Part shown: positions 52,736-61,759 of the stretch, in pieces
How the letters are laid out: every line of letters starts with the position of its first letter
Numbering within the stretch: position 1 is the first letter of the stretch
Source of the DNA: Acetobacter pomorum
Lineage (GTDB): Bacteria > Pseudomonadota > Alphaproteobacteria > Acetobacterales > Acetobacteraceae
DNA: 64,000 nt
Direction of reading: 5' to 3'
NCBI RefSeq assembly: GCF_002738225.1
Contig: NZ_PEBQ01000184.1
Span: 1 to 64,000 of the forward strand
Position numbers and translations under genes: made by a program
Notes under the pieces: model-generated
What the model was told of the DNA's origin: nothing
Databases searched by the model: none
Seen by the model: the letters and a program-made list of their open reading frames with translations, nothing else

Positions 52736-53524
52736 TCATTTCAGATTGGTAAGAGTTTCCAACATTTCATCTGATGCTGTAATTGCTTTGCTGTTCATTT
52801 CATATGCCCGCTGCGCCGTAATAAGATCAGTGATTTCTGTAACAGCATTAACTGCCGACTCTTCAAGAAAACCTTGCCTAATCGTGCCGAAACCAGTGCT
52901 TTCTGGAGTACCTACGATTGGATCTCCTGATGAAGTCGTTTCTGTAAAAAGGTTCTGACCCATTGCGGCCAAGCCATTTTCGTTTTGAAACGTGGTAATC
53001 TGAATTTGCCCAGCAACCTGAGATGTCGTCTCCCCAGAAACTGTATATTGCACCTGACCAGTTTGGTCGATGGTGATATTTTCCGCATTGTTGGGGAGCG
53101 AGATATTCGGGGTCAGAGGATAACCGTCTGCAGTGACAATTGTTCCATCTTGTGAGAGCGAAAAAGAACCATCTCTTGTGTAGGCATATTCCCCTGACGG
53201 GAGCAGTATTCGGAAATACCCCCTCCCCTCGATTGCCAAATCCAGATCATTATTAGTCTGTTCAAGTGTTCCTTGCTCATTGATGCGATAGATAGCCGCA
53301 GTCCTCACCCCCAGGCCTATCTGGGCACCAGCAGGAACACGATATCCTGTATCGGAACTCATTGTGCCGACCCGGCGAATATTCTGATACATAAGATCTT
53401 GGAATTCAGTTCGTCTCCGCTTAAATCCTGTCGTGGTCATATTCGCTATATTGTGCGAAATCGTTTCGACATTATTTGTCTGCGCCTGCATACCAGTTGC
53501 GGCGATATCCAAAGATCTCATCAT
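52736..53524 (-). CDS. flgG: Distal rod protein FlgG
   Basis: 262 residues, the usual size. MRSLDIAATGMQAQTNNVET, then ISHNIANMTTTGFKRRRTEF, GVRTAAIYRINEQGTLEQTN and the C-terminal GFLEESAVNAVTEITDLITA, AQRAYEMNSKAI, are diagnostic. The 5' leader contains a run of eight G (53536-53543, read as G on this strand), placed where the ribosome-binding site should be. No AGGAGG is seen. The gene is divergent from flgF. Confidence 0.95.
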   Translation of the reverse strand: MMRSLDIAATGMQAQTNNVETISHNIANMTTTGFKRRRTEFQDLMYQNIRRVGTMSSDTGYRVPAGAQIGLGVRTAAIYRINEQGTLEQTNNDLDLAIEGRGYFRILLPSGEYAYTRDGSFSLSQDGTIVTADGYPLTPNISLPNNAENITIDQTGQVQYTVSGETTSQVAGQIQITTFQNENGLAAMGQNLFTETTSSGDPIVGTPESTGFGTIRQGFLEESAVNAVTEITDLITAQRAYEMNSKAITASDEMLETLTNLK

Positions 53525-53859
53525 GAGAATTTAATCCCCCCCCGGATGAGCCGCCAATAAAGCCTATCATATGGCCCCATGCGACTAAACCATTAGTTGA
53601 TATGCCCAAAAATCAGCGCCTCATCTATTTTTAAGCATGATGAACAAGACGAAAGAAAGGTTCTTATCAGGCAAGCACATCTTAGGCTAAGTGCTAAAAA
53701 TACCTTTCGCAAGGCGTTTTTATTGTGCGTTAAGACCTATCGTGCCCTATATTTGGCCGAAGAAGGCCTTTCGGATCCTGCAATATGGCTTTTATTCCTG
53801 CCCTTTCGTCGTTCGCGAATGCTATACGGGGATCAATAAGGCGCGCTTTGGAGGCTGCT
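53525..53859. promoter_or_regulatory. Divergent interval between flgG and flgF
   Basis: These 335 bases hold no convincing gene and must carry the promoters of the flgG and flgF operons. Visible elements are the C8 run next to flgG and an AAGGCCTT-centred near-palindrome at about 53759-53778. I found no sigma-54 (TGGC-N-TTGC) or clear sigma-28 element. Confidence 0.4.
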
Positions 53860-54609
53860 TTGGACAATACCAGTTATATCGCCCTCTCTCGGATAGACGC
53901 ACTAACACGCGCATTGGATGTTACCTCCAACAATCTGGCAAACGCCAATACCGATGGCTTTAAGCTCTCTAGAGTTCAGTTCTCTGACTACCTATCGAAA
54001 CAGAAAGATGCTCAAGGCACAGGGAGCGAAAAGGTAATCCATTACGCTCAGGATCGCGCCACTTACACAGACCCAATGCAAGGCACGCTTCGTCAGACTG
54101 GCAATCCCCTTGATTTGGCTCTTAACGGAGAGGGTTATTTTACTGTCAGAACGCCAAATGGCATCCGGTTGACAAGGAATGGTCAGTTCCATCGCAGTAA
54201 TGACGGGACCATTGTTAATGGAGACGGAGATCCTGTTCTAGATGACCAGAATAGGAATATTGTTATTGATCCTCAAGACCAGATACTGCCGTTAGGCGTT
54301 TCCTCTGATGGCACAATATCAACGGAAAAAGGAGCCATAGCTTCCTTAAATGTTGTAGATGTTGACAATGAGAATACCCTTCAGGATGAGGGTAACCATC
54401 TCCTTAATCCGACCACGCAGACACATCAGGTAACGTCAAAGGAAGTTAGGCAGGGCATGCTTGAATCCAGCAACGTAAATGCGATTGCTGAGACCACCAA
54501 CATGATCAGAATACAGCGCGCGTACGACCTTAATTTTCAACTCGTTCAAACAGAATCCACACGCCGATTGAATGCCATAGACAAGATTACCGCTGATGCA
54601 TCTTCGTGA
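53860..54609 (+). CDS. flgF: Proximal rod protein FlgF
   Basis: About 249 residues from a TTG at 53860, preceded by GGAGG at the right distance. The resulting N-terminus LDNTSYIALSRIDALTRALD matches FlgF and FlgG rod proteins. A longer frame from 53785 is open but not family-like. DVTSNNLANANTDGFKLSRV, GNPLDLALNGEGYFTVRTPN and QGMLESSNVNAIAETTNMIR are the diagnostic segments. It heads the plus-strand series flgF-flgK-flgL-fliL-fliM. Confidence 0.9.
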   Translation: MDNTSYIALSRIDALTRALDVTSNNLANANTDGFKLSRVQFSDYLSKQKDAQGTGSEKVIHYAQDRATYTDPMQGTLRQTGNPLDLALNGEGYFTVRTPNGIRLTRNGQFHRSNDGTIVNGDGDPVLDDQNRNIVIDPQDQILPLGVSSDGTISTEKGAIASLNVVDVDNENTLQDEGNHLLNPTTQTHQVTSKEVRQGMLESSNVNAIAETTNMIRIQRAYDLNFQLVQTESTRRLNAIDKITADASS

Positions 54610-54768
54610 CATTGAACACGTCTCAGACCTCCTTATTCGAGCCAAGTAATTTTCCTGTAACCATTATCGCTCAAAATCGGCAGAATGTATCGCCCATCAA
54701 ATCTCTCACCCAACGACAGGGGCTAACCAACGCACCCCCTTAATTCTTCCCGCGCAAAGGAAATAGCA

Positions 54769-56328
54769 ATGGATCTCGGCCTTTCTCTGTCCATAGCCAC
54801 AAGTGGTCTTCACGGCATTGATTCCGAACTCGCTGTGACATCAGAAAATGTGTCAAATTCAGGCACTGCTGGTTACGTGAAAGAAACCGCCGTTGTGTCC
54901 TCTGTCGTAGCGGGGAAGGTGGGCACAGGTGTCTCTGTTGGGAACACCACCCTATCCCTCTCTGCCGGCCTTCAGAAAGCGCTGTATTCGCAGAATGCGA
55001 AGGTTTCTGCACTTACCACTATGGATAATTCACTCGCGAGCCTTTCTGCAGTGCAGGGCACCACAACTTCTGACTCGACAGACACAGACACAGATGACAC
55101 TACTGGCACGCTTTCTGACAGCCTTCAGGGAGTAGCAAGTGCCATCACATCCCTCTCGGCAACCCCAACAAGTACGGCCGCCCTGTCTGGTGTTATATCT
55201 GACGCAGAGACGCTTACGTCACAGATCAACACTCTTTCGTCAGTGTACGACACTCAAAGACAAACAGCCGAAAATAACATCGCATCCAATGTGAGCGATG
55301 TGAACTCTAGCCTAACAACAATTGGCGAAATATCGAAAAAAATCATGCTTCTGACTGCTGCTGGGCAGGACACGGCAGATCTTCAAAACCAGCGCCTTGA
55401 AGCGATGGACACCCTCTCCCAAAAACTCGATGTCACCTTCAATACGTCAAGCAATGGTGATGTTACTGTCCACACGACTAATGGCACTCTTCTTCCAACC
55501 CGACCAGATCAAATCGGCCTTCCTGATTCAAACACAGAACTCCCCTCCTCCTCTTGGCCTCTTACTTATGCGGCCACGACCATATCTTCGAGCATGTATT
55601 ACAAGGAGGGAGATACCTCCGGCGGCATCTCAGGCATCATGCTTAATGGACAAGATGTAACCTCCGACCTTTCCGGTGGTTCACTAGGCGCCAACATCAC
55701 CCTGCGCGATAGAACATACCCGAAAATGCAGGCTCAGTTAGATTCCTTTTCTTACACATTGATCAACAGGTTTGATAACGCAGGTACGCCTCTATTTACC
55801 AATGGAACATCATCATCACTTTCTTCTGACACTACAAAAACCACCCCGAATGGCATTGTCGGTCTTTCGTCCGTGATTTCCGTGAACCAAGACTACGTCA
55901 AAAATCCTTCACTTCTCACGACAGACAGCAACGGCAATACTGGCGTTATAACCGGTCTCACCAATATTCTTGGAGAAGCATTCGGCACGGCTTCAGATGA
56001 TACATCTGGATCATTATCTTCCCCCTCCTCAGGACTTGGCCCCTCAGGGGATCTCGCTACGGGCTATGCTGGGAATCAAGGGCTGAGCGAACTAGCTACG
56101 TCTCTAACAACCGACCAGGCAGCTACAATCTCAAATACCTCCGCCGACCTTTCAACTGAATCCACTGTGCAAACAACCCTCTCCACCAAAGTTTCATCAG
56201 TTTCTGGGGTGGATGTGAACAGTCAGATGTCAGAGATAGTGGCCTTACAGAGCGCGTATACTGCAAATGCAAAAATCGTGACTGCAGTTCAAAGCATGTT
56301 TAGCGAGCTACTAGACGCTGTGAACTAA
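54769..56328 (+). CDS. flgK: Hook-filament junction protein FlgK
   Basis: 519 residues. The N-terminus LSLSIATSGLHGIDSELAVT, then SENVSNSGTAGYVKETAVVS, and the C-terminus VDVNSQMSEIVALQSAYTAN, then AKIVTAVQSMFSELL, are the conserved coiled-coil ends of FlgK. The centre is Ser/Thr-rich and variable. It connects hook and filament together with FlgL, 25 bases downstream. The N-terminal SSN-x-L-N motif is altered to SENVSNSGT. Confidence 0.9.
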   Translation: MDLGLSLSIATSGLHGIDSELAVTSENVSNSGTAGYVKETAVVSSVVAGKVGTGVSVGNTTLSLSAGLQKALYSQNAKVSALTTMDNSLASLSAVQGTTTSDSTDTDTDDTTGTLSDSLQGVASAITSLSATPTSTAALSGVISDAETLTSQINTLSSVYDTQRQTAENNIASNVSDVNSSLTTIGEISKKIMLLTAAGQDTADLQNQRLEAMDTLSQKLDVTFNTSSNGDVTVHTTNGTLLPTRPDQIGLPDSNTELPSSSWPLTYAATTISSSMYYKEGDTSGGISGIMLNGQDVTSDLSGGSLGANITLRDRTYPKMQAQLDSFSYTLINRFDNAGTPLFTNGTSSSLSSDTTKTTPNGIVGLSSVISVNQDYVKNPSLLTTDSNGNTGVITGLTNILGEAFGTASDDTSGSLSSPSSGLGPSGDLATGYAGNQGLSELATSLTTDQAATISNTSADLSTESTVQTTLSTKVSSVSGVDVNSQMSEIVALQSAYTANAKIVTAVQSMFSELLDAVN

Positions 56329-56353
56329 CACCCAACGGGCAAGGAAACGTATT

Positions 56354-57439
56354 ATGAGCACATCAGTGGGCCTATATGGCGTATCTGGCGCTTCAACAAT
56401 ACTGTCAAAAGCAATAGCCGACATTACGGAAAGACAAACGCAGGTGAGCTGGGAGGCCTCTGAAGGAACAATTTCCGAGACTATTGCCGGCTTGGATGAC
56501 AACACAGAGTCGGCACTTTCCCTTAGCCCAAGAATTTCCGAAATCAACTCTTTATCCAGCAATATTACGGTAGCTCAGTCCAGGCTCTCTCTTACCTCCT
56601 CCGCTTACAGCAGCATGGCGTCACTGGCACAGAACCTAGCCGCAGCAGCATTAAGCATGGAAAGCACAGAAGGCTCTTCAGGATCGACTGTAGACACCAA
56701 TGCAACCACAGCCAGCGCCGATCTGAGCACACTAGGTGGAATACTTAACACCTCTGACGAAAATGGTTATATTTTTTCAGGGATAAACTCGACTGAAAAA
56801 ACTGTAACAGATCCTGATGGTCTTGCCACGAGCAACCTTGCTACAAAAATAAATTCCATTGTTTCGGGTTTAACGTCTTCAAATGCTGAAACGGTATTGA
56901 GCGAAGCTACAGATGCCGCTGCCGACAACTCAGACAGCCTCACTGTGTTCAGTGCTAGTCTTTCTGTTCCGGCGGAGGACGCTGGGTCAATGGGAGTGTC
57001 AATCGTCACCGGCATAGATGGTCAAACAACTCAAATTGGAGCAGTAGCAACACAAGGATCGCAGAAAACGAGTGATTCTACAGGGTCCCCAATTAGAGAT
57101 TTAATTAGAGATATGATGATTATGTCTTCGATGAAGGGCATGTCATCTTCAACGCCGGGCTTTACAGAAATTGCATCACAGTTACAGAAATCATTATCAA
57201 AAACTGCAAATAGCCTTATTGACGCAGGCACCAGCACTGGCGTTCTGCAAGATCAACTTACATCAAAACAAAGCAATCTTACTAACGTTCAAAATCTGCT
57301 TGAAAGCCAGATGGATACGATGGTCGGAGCGAATATGGCTGAGGCAGCAACACAGGCCTCAGACCTAAAAACGCAACTAGAGGCATCATTCACTCTAATA
57401 TCGGATATGAAAGATATGACTTTAGCGAACTATATTTAA
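56354..57439 (+). CDS. flgL: Hook-filament junction protein FlgL
   Basis: 361 residues related to flagellin at both ends: a helical N-terminus and the C-terminal LLESQMDTMVGANMAEAATQ, then ASDLKTQLEASFTLISDMKD. The segment GGILNTSDENGYIFSGINST is a FlgL/flagellin-type motif. Its position directly after flgK supports the call. A large inverted-repeat region follows before fliL. Confidence 0.85.
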   Translation: MSTSVGLYGVSGASTILSKAIADITERQTQVSWEASEGTISETIAGLDDNTESALSLSPRISEINSLSSNITVAQSRLSLTSSAYSSMASLAQNLAAAALSMESTEGSSGSTVDTNATTASADLSTLGGILNTSDENGYIFSGINSTEKTVTDPDGLATSNLATKINSIVSGLTSSNAETVLSEATDAAADNSDSLTVFSASLSVPAEDAGSMGVSIVTGIDGQTTQIGAVATQGSQKTSDSTGSPIRDLIRDMMIMSSMKGMSSSTPGFTEIASQLQKSLSKTANSLIDAGTSTGVLQDQLTSKQSNLTNVQNLLESQMDTMVGANMAEAATQASDLKTQLEASFTLISDMKDMTLANYI

Positions 57440-57473
57440 CCTTACTCATCTAACTGATCAGATTGCGTTAAAC

Positions 57474-57564
57474 CTTCAAGGCGGCTAGTAAGCCTTGAAG
57501 AGAAACATTCAGATGCAAGGCTTATTCCTTTGCAGACCTTAAACCTTGCATCTGAACATTCTCT
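57474..57564 (+). repeat. Tandem inverted repeats between flgL and fliL
   Basis: The first stem is CTTCAAGGC (57474-57482) with GCCTTGAAG (57492-57500). The second is nearly perfect over about 20 bases: the left arm 57499-57520 ends in TTCAGATGCAAGG and the right arm 57544-57564 begins CCTTGCATCTGAA, with a 23-base loop. The stems adjoin and overlap by 2 bases, so they could be alternative folds. Confidence 0.65.
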
Positions 57565-57655
57565 TACCCTACTATGATCTAATCAAATTTAGAGACCTGA
57601 GCCGCGGATTATTTCATGATGGCTTATGGTTGAAATGTTCTTTTCGGAGCCATTA

Positions 57656-58171
57656 ATGAGTGACACGTTGTCCGCGGATCAAAAAAAAACTCCTGAAGGG
57701 CTTTTAGACCCCAAACCCAAGAAGAAAAAGCTTTTAATCCTTCTCCTTGGAGGCGTTGTTATTATCGGCGGAGGTGCGGGTTACGCATGGGAAAAAAATC
57801 TTCTCCCAATAGCAGCCTTGAAACATGATGCCACGAAAGATGAAACAGGGGTCAAATCTCTCGTGAACCCACCGGTTGTACTAGGAATACCTCCGGCGAC
57901 AGCAAACCTGGATAATGGCAACGGCAAAACAGTCTATGTAAAAATGACTGCTACAGTTGAGATATCAGGAGCAAAGCCTGGTGACAATCTCAGTGACAAA
58001 ATTCCTGAAATTCAGGATATATTCCAGACGTATCTTCATGAGACACGCCCACAAGATCTCCATGGCAACGGTTTTTACAGACTTCGGGAAGCACTTCTAC
58101 GAAGATTGAGATCAGATCTTGCACCGCTGAATGTTTCAAACATTTATATCACAGAATTTCTTACCCAATAA
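57656..58171 (+). CDS. fliL: Flagellar basal-body protein FliL
   Basis: About 171 residues from the ATG at 57656, with GGAG 7 bases upstream; the ATG at 57626 is less likely. A Lys-rich cytoplasmic tail precedes one helix (KLLILLLGGVVIIGGGAGYA). The periplasmic domain has VYVKMTATVEISGAKPGDNL, PEIQDIFQTYLHETRPQDLH, and GFYRLREALLRRLRSDLAPL, then NVSNIYITEFLTQ, the FliL C-terminus. FliL supports the stator. It precedes fliM, the conserved order. Confidence 0.92.
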   Translation: MSDTLSADQKKTPEGLLDPKPKKKKLLILLLGGVVIIGGGAGYAWEKNLLPIAALKHDATKDETGVKSLVNPPVVLGIPPATANLDNGNGKTVYVKMTATVEISGAKPGDNLSDKIPEIQDIFQTYLHETRPQDLHGNGFYRLREALLRRLRSDLAPLNVSNIYITEFLTQ

Positions 58172-58238
58172 TATCGACAATGCTAGGTATAACCATCTCG
58201 ATAAATCTCATCTCTCCCCCGGTTTATTACAAGGCCTA

Positions 58239-59300
58239 ATGATGTCAGACCAAGATAACACTGAAGATAACTCACCGTCTTTAGATCAAAGTGAAATCGA
58301 CAACATCTTAGGCAACGTATTTGAAAAATCCCACACACGAGAAGAAAGCGGCATTGAAAGAATAATCAAAGCTGGGTTTGTCTCCTATGAGCGCATGCCT
58401 ATGCTTGAAAACGCATTTGACAGGCTTATTCGCCTACTTTCCGCAACACTAAGAGCATTTACGAATGATAGTGTTGACATAACACTAGAGACCATCAAAT
58501 CACTACGCTTCGGTGATTATATGGAGAGCGTGCCTTCATCTTCATCATTTGGTGTATTTAAGGCTGAGCAATGGAAGAACCTTGGGCTTATCATAGTTGA
58601 TTCCGCTCTTTCTTACTCAATAATTGACCTTCTGATGGGCGGGCAACGTGGCTCAGGCACCAAAATAATTGAAAACAGAGCTCACACCCCGATAGAGCGA
58701 TCTTTGATTGAAAAGCTCATCACAATCACTCTTGCGGATCTAAGCACAGCCTTTGAGCCCGTTTGCAAGATTGATTTTACATTCGATAGACTGGAGATGA
58801 GCTCAAGTTTCGCGGTAATTGCAAGACCGTCTAATGCGACCGTGGCTGCACGCTTCCATATCGACATGGAAGATAGAAGCGGCAATATGGACATAGTGAT
58901 CCCGTATGCAACTCTTGAACCGGTTCGTGAAAAGTTGACCCAGCAATTTATGGGAGAAAACTATGGTTCCGATTCAATATGGGGAGAACATCTTCTTGGG
59001 GAAATCATTGAAACCAATGTGACGGTATCAGCCATATTGAATGAAAAAGAATTCCCCCTCAGGGATATCCTTAGCTTGGAGAAGGGATCTACCCTAATTT
59101 TCCCTCATCAAGAGGGCACCCCTTATAAGGTTAGGCTTCAATGCGACGATACGCCGATGTTTGAAGGGACATTAGGGAAAATTAACGACAGGCTCTCAGT
59201 AAAAATTGGTGCCAGATTGATTCCTGCTGATGATGAAATAGTCAAAAAAGAGGATTTGGAAAGTATCGGGATTAACGCTCTTACGTCACCATCTTCATAA
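58239..59300 (+). CDS. fliM: Flagellar switch protein FliM
   Basis: About 353 residues from the ATG at 58239 (AAGG just upstream); 58242 is an equal option. LDQSEIDNILGNVF is the conserved N-terminal segment. The middle CheC-like domain has RLLSATLRAFTNDSVDITLE and YSIIDLLMGGQRGSG, and TPIERSLIEKLITITLADLS follows. The C-terminal SpoA domain has LEKGSTLIFPHQEG and APMFEG-like TPMFEGTLGKIND. It builds the C-ring with FliG and FliN. The CheY-binding extreme N-terminus is only partly conserved. Confidence 0.94.
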   Translation: MMSDQDNTEDNSPSLDQSEIDNILGNVFEKSHTREESGIERIIKAGFVSYERMPMLENAFDRLIRLLSATLRAFTNDSVDITLETIKSLRFGDYMESVPSSSSFGVFKAEQWKNLGLIIVDSALSYSIIDLLMGGQRGSGTKIIENRAHTPIERSLIEKLITITLADLSTAFEPVCKIDFTFDRLEMSSSFAVIARPSNATVAARFHIDMEDRSGNMDIVIPYATLEPVREKLTQQFMGENYGSDSIWGEHLLGEIIETNVTVSAILNEKEFPLRDILSLEKGSTLIFPHQEGTPYKVRLQCDDTPMFEGTLGKINDRLSVKIGARLIPADDEIVKKEDLESIGINALTSPSS

Positions 59301-59369
59301 AATAGAGATATCTTTCCCCTCGCTTGAGAGAAAAGATGAATATCTAACCTTGTCTAAAACAGGTGCATC

Positions 59370-60272
59370 ATGCTTTCCAACGATATTCAAGTAGCCATTG
59401 AAGCAGTTCTTTGCGTCCTCATTCTCCTGGGACTTTTTGGTAGCCGGAGAATTAAAAAGAGCCTTCTTACTCTCAAAGAAATTCAGCCGAGCGTTGAATT
59501 ACTTATTACCCAATTAGACGCATCGGCATCTTCTGCGAATACAAGCGTCAACACTCTTAAAGACGAAGTAGCAAAAAACGGTAGGAAACTAACCTTCCTC
59601 ATCCAGGACTCTTCCAATAAGATTGAGGATCTTACATCATTAAATGAAGGCGCCTCTCAAATAATGAATGAACTGAGAGGTCTATCTGATAGCGGATTAT
59701 CCATCACATCAAAGCTCGGCGACCAAATTGTACGAGCAGAAAATATTCGAAAAGAACTATCTGAGGAGATTCTTCGCGGTGAAGAGGCTTCACCCCTTCT
59801 GTTGACGCCAGACATGCAAGATCAAATCCCAGCTTCCACTCTACAAATCAATGATGACCACAATACTGAAGACACCTCACCTCCCCTACCTGCACAGACA
59901 AATCATGTTGAGAACCCTCTTGAACAAAGCACTGTCTCCGTTCAGCCTAGCGACATGCCTCTCCCTCTGACTAAACCTGACGAAGGCAAGGTAGAGGATG
60001 ACCTCATTCCCTCTGGAAGCAATTCAAAGGCCATGTCTGATCTAATAGATCAGGATCTGAATGAAGGGGAAATAGTTGATAGCCCAGACAAAAGATTAGC
60101 CGCAGTTAGCTTCATAAATACTCCATCAACATCGCAAGAAGTTCAGAATACTATTGGCATTGGCACACCTGATCTTTCAGGTGCGATGGCTGATGAAATA
60201 AACAAAGATAAAGAAAACGATTTACACGAACCTTTAATCACAGAACACCAGACGCAGCCGAAGGGACCATAA
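59370..60272 (+). CDS. DUF6468-like membrane-anchored coiled-coil protein
   Basis: 300 residues. The N-terminal helix (VAIEAVLCVLILLGLFGSRR) anchors the protein, followed by a coiled coil to about residue 130: KSLLTLKEIQPSVELLITQL, NTLKDEVAKNGRKLTFLIQD. The remainder is acidic and disordered. The layout and the location after fliM match the DUF6468 proteins that I recall from Rhodospirillales flagellar clusters. Their function is not known. Confidence 0.55.
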   Translation: MLSNDIQVAIEAVLCVLILLGLFGSRRIKKSLLTLKEIQPSVELLITQLDASASSANTSVNTLKDEVAKNGRKLTFLIQDSSNKIEDLTSLNEGASQIMNELRGLSDSGLSITSKLGDQIVRAENIRKELSEEILRGEEASPLLLTPDMQDQIPASTLQINDDHNTEDTSPPLPAQTNHVENPLEQSTVSVQPSDMPLPLTKPDEGKVEDDLIPSGSNSKAMSDLIDQDLNEGEIVDSPDKRLAAVSFINTPSTSQEVQNTIGIGTPDLSGAMADEINKDKENDLHEPLITEHQTQPKGP

Positions 60273-60650
60273 ACAAAATTTCTCGACAAAATTCAGATCC
60301 CTGTCCCTGAAATCATGAAAAAGCCGCGGCCTTATTCATCCCCCCGGTAAAATGGACAGAAAATCTTTTAACAGATGCGCCTTAATGCCCCGCCCTGCAG
60401 GGTGGGGAGAAGATCAATGATCATTCGAATGGGAATGAAGTGAAAATTAGACCTATTGAAATAGGCGTTTCATTAAAAAATTATCCTCATAAAAAAACTC
60501 AACCCCTCGTTAATATGTTTGTAGCCTTTCTGCTTTTTATTGAGACTTGTAAATTAAAACATCTTCTTTTGGTGAGTTGATGCGTCCCCCAGACAACTGG
60601 GATGTAGACCGCGGATCTGCTTCAGAAGAAGACAAGCGGAGAGCACGCAA
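60273..60650 (+). promoter_or_regulatory. Flagellin upstream region with three palindromes
   Basis: There is no gene in 378 bases. The palindromes are a CCCCGCCCTG/CAGGGTGGGG stem (60388-60407, one G-T pair), AATGATCATT (60416-60425) and the overlapping CATTCGAATG (60422-60431). The first could end the upstream transcript; the other two look like operator half-sites. The flagellin GTG has GGAGAG about 8 bases upstream. No canonical sigma-28 or sigma-54 promoter is evident. Confidence 0.45.
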
Positions 60651-61586
60651 GTGAGTCTTTCAGTTAACACAAACAACTCTTCCATGGTCGCCCTGGAAAC
60701 CCTGAATTCCACGCAGTCTCAACTGTCAGCCACAGAAAACGCTGTTTCAACCGGCAAAAAGGTCGCAACGGCTGCAGACAATCCCGCTGCATTTGGCATC
60801 GCCTCCCAGATCAATGGCGACACCCAGGGCCAGGCCGCCGTTAACGATGGACTGAGTTACGCCTCATCTGTCGTGAGCTCAACCACTTCCGCTGCCAATA
60901 ACATCCTGTCTGTGCTGAACCAGGTTCAGGAAGCCGTGACCGGCCTGAAGAACAATGATTCCAGCAGCACCTCTCTGAGCCAGGTCAACGAAGAACTGAC
61001 CGGCTACATGAAGGAAATCGACACGATTGCGCGTGACGCCACGACAAAAGGCGTGAACCTGCTTTCAGTCGGGACTGGTGACGGCCTGGGCATTACGTCC
61101 AACCAGATTTCTTACGTTACCGGCCTGCAGGGTGACACACAGACAATCACAGGCTTCTCCGCATCCATCGCATCCGACACTGGCGCAACGGGCACAATCT
61201 CTGTTCTGACTGATGCCCTTGGGCTGACAACAGGCAGCACGGCCGGATCTGATCCCACGTCCAACGTATTCCTGACCGGCACCGGTTCTTCCATCGCCAT
61301 GTCAGATACTGCTGCCAACCTGATTGACAAGGTGCAGAACGCCATCACGGCTATGACCAACGTCACATCCCAGCTGGGCGCAAATACCAACATGCTCTCT
61401 GCCATGTCCACCTATGGCGAAGCTGTTTCCGATGACCTGACTTCAGCCTCCGGTGCCCTGACTGATGCCGACATGTCTTCTGAAAGCGCCAAGCTGACAT
61501 CTCTGCAGACCAAACAGTCACTGGCCATCAAGTCTCTGTCCATCGCCAACGGCGAATCTCAGAACGTGCTGTCTCTGTTCCAGTAA
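60651..61586 (+). CDS. Flagellin
   Basis: 311 residues from a GTG start. The N-terminal D0/D1 helices (SLSVNTNNSSMVALETLNST, TGKKVATAADNPAAFGIASQ) and the C-terminal helices (SAKLTSLQTKQSLAIKSLSI, ANGESQNVLSLFQ) are classic flagellin. The variable centre is short and rich in Ser, Thr and Gly, suitable for O-glycosylation. Codon use is far more GC-rich and biased (CTG, ACC, GGC) than in neighbouring genes, as expected for a highly expressed gene. It has its own strong terminator. Confidence 0.97.
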   Translation: MSLSVNTNNSSMVALETLNSTQSQLSATENAVSTGKKVATAADNPAAFGIASQINGDTQGQAAVNDGLSYASSVVSSTTSAANNILSVLNQVQEAVTGLKNNDSSSTSLSQVNEELTGYMKEIDTIARDATTKGVNLLSVGTGDGLGITSNQISYVTGLQGDTQTITGFSASIASDTGATGTISVLTDALGLTTGSTAGSDPTSNVFLTGTGSSIAMSDTAANLIDKVQNAITAMTNVTSQLGANTNMLSAMSTYGEAVSDDLTSASGALTDADMSSESAKLTSLQTKQSLAIKSLSIANGESQNVLSLFQ

Positions 61587-61609
61587 AAGCTGGATTAGTG
61601 CTGGTCTGA

Positions 61610-61644
61610 GAAAGGCCCTTGCCTATGGCAAGGGCCTTTCTTTT
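61610..61644 (+). terminator. Strong intrinsic terminator of flagellin
   Basis: GAAAGGCCCTTGCC (61610-61623) and GGCAAGGGCCTTTC (61627-61640) form a perfect 14-base stem with loop TAT and end in a T-run, 24 bases after the flagellin stop. Confidence 0.93.
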
Positions 61645-61759
61645 GGGTGCGTCGACTGGCAAAAGATGACATTCCTGATGTCTTAGGCCTTAAGCAGGTG
61701 CGTAGCATTTGACTTGTTAACTAATTTCCCCGGCTTACAGGGGGAGAAGAATGTTGTCC

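Noticed and set aside
53785..53859. A 25-residue N-terminal extension of flgF
   Set aside because: GGAGG precedes the TTG at 53860, and rod proteins begin at that point.
58131..58238. A 36-residue extension of fliM overlapping fliL
   Set aside because: It overlaps the end of fliL in another frame and has no family similarity; AAGG precedes 58239.
60433..60650. Sigma-28 or sigma-54 promoter of flagellin
   Set aside because: I could not find TAAA-N15-GCCGATAA or TGGC-N-TTGC with acceptable spacing.
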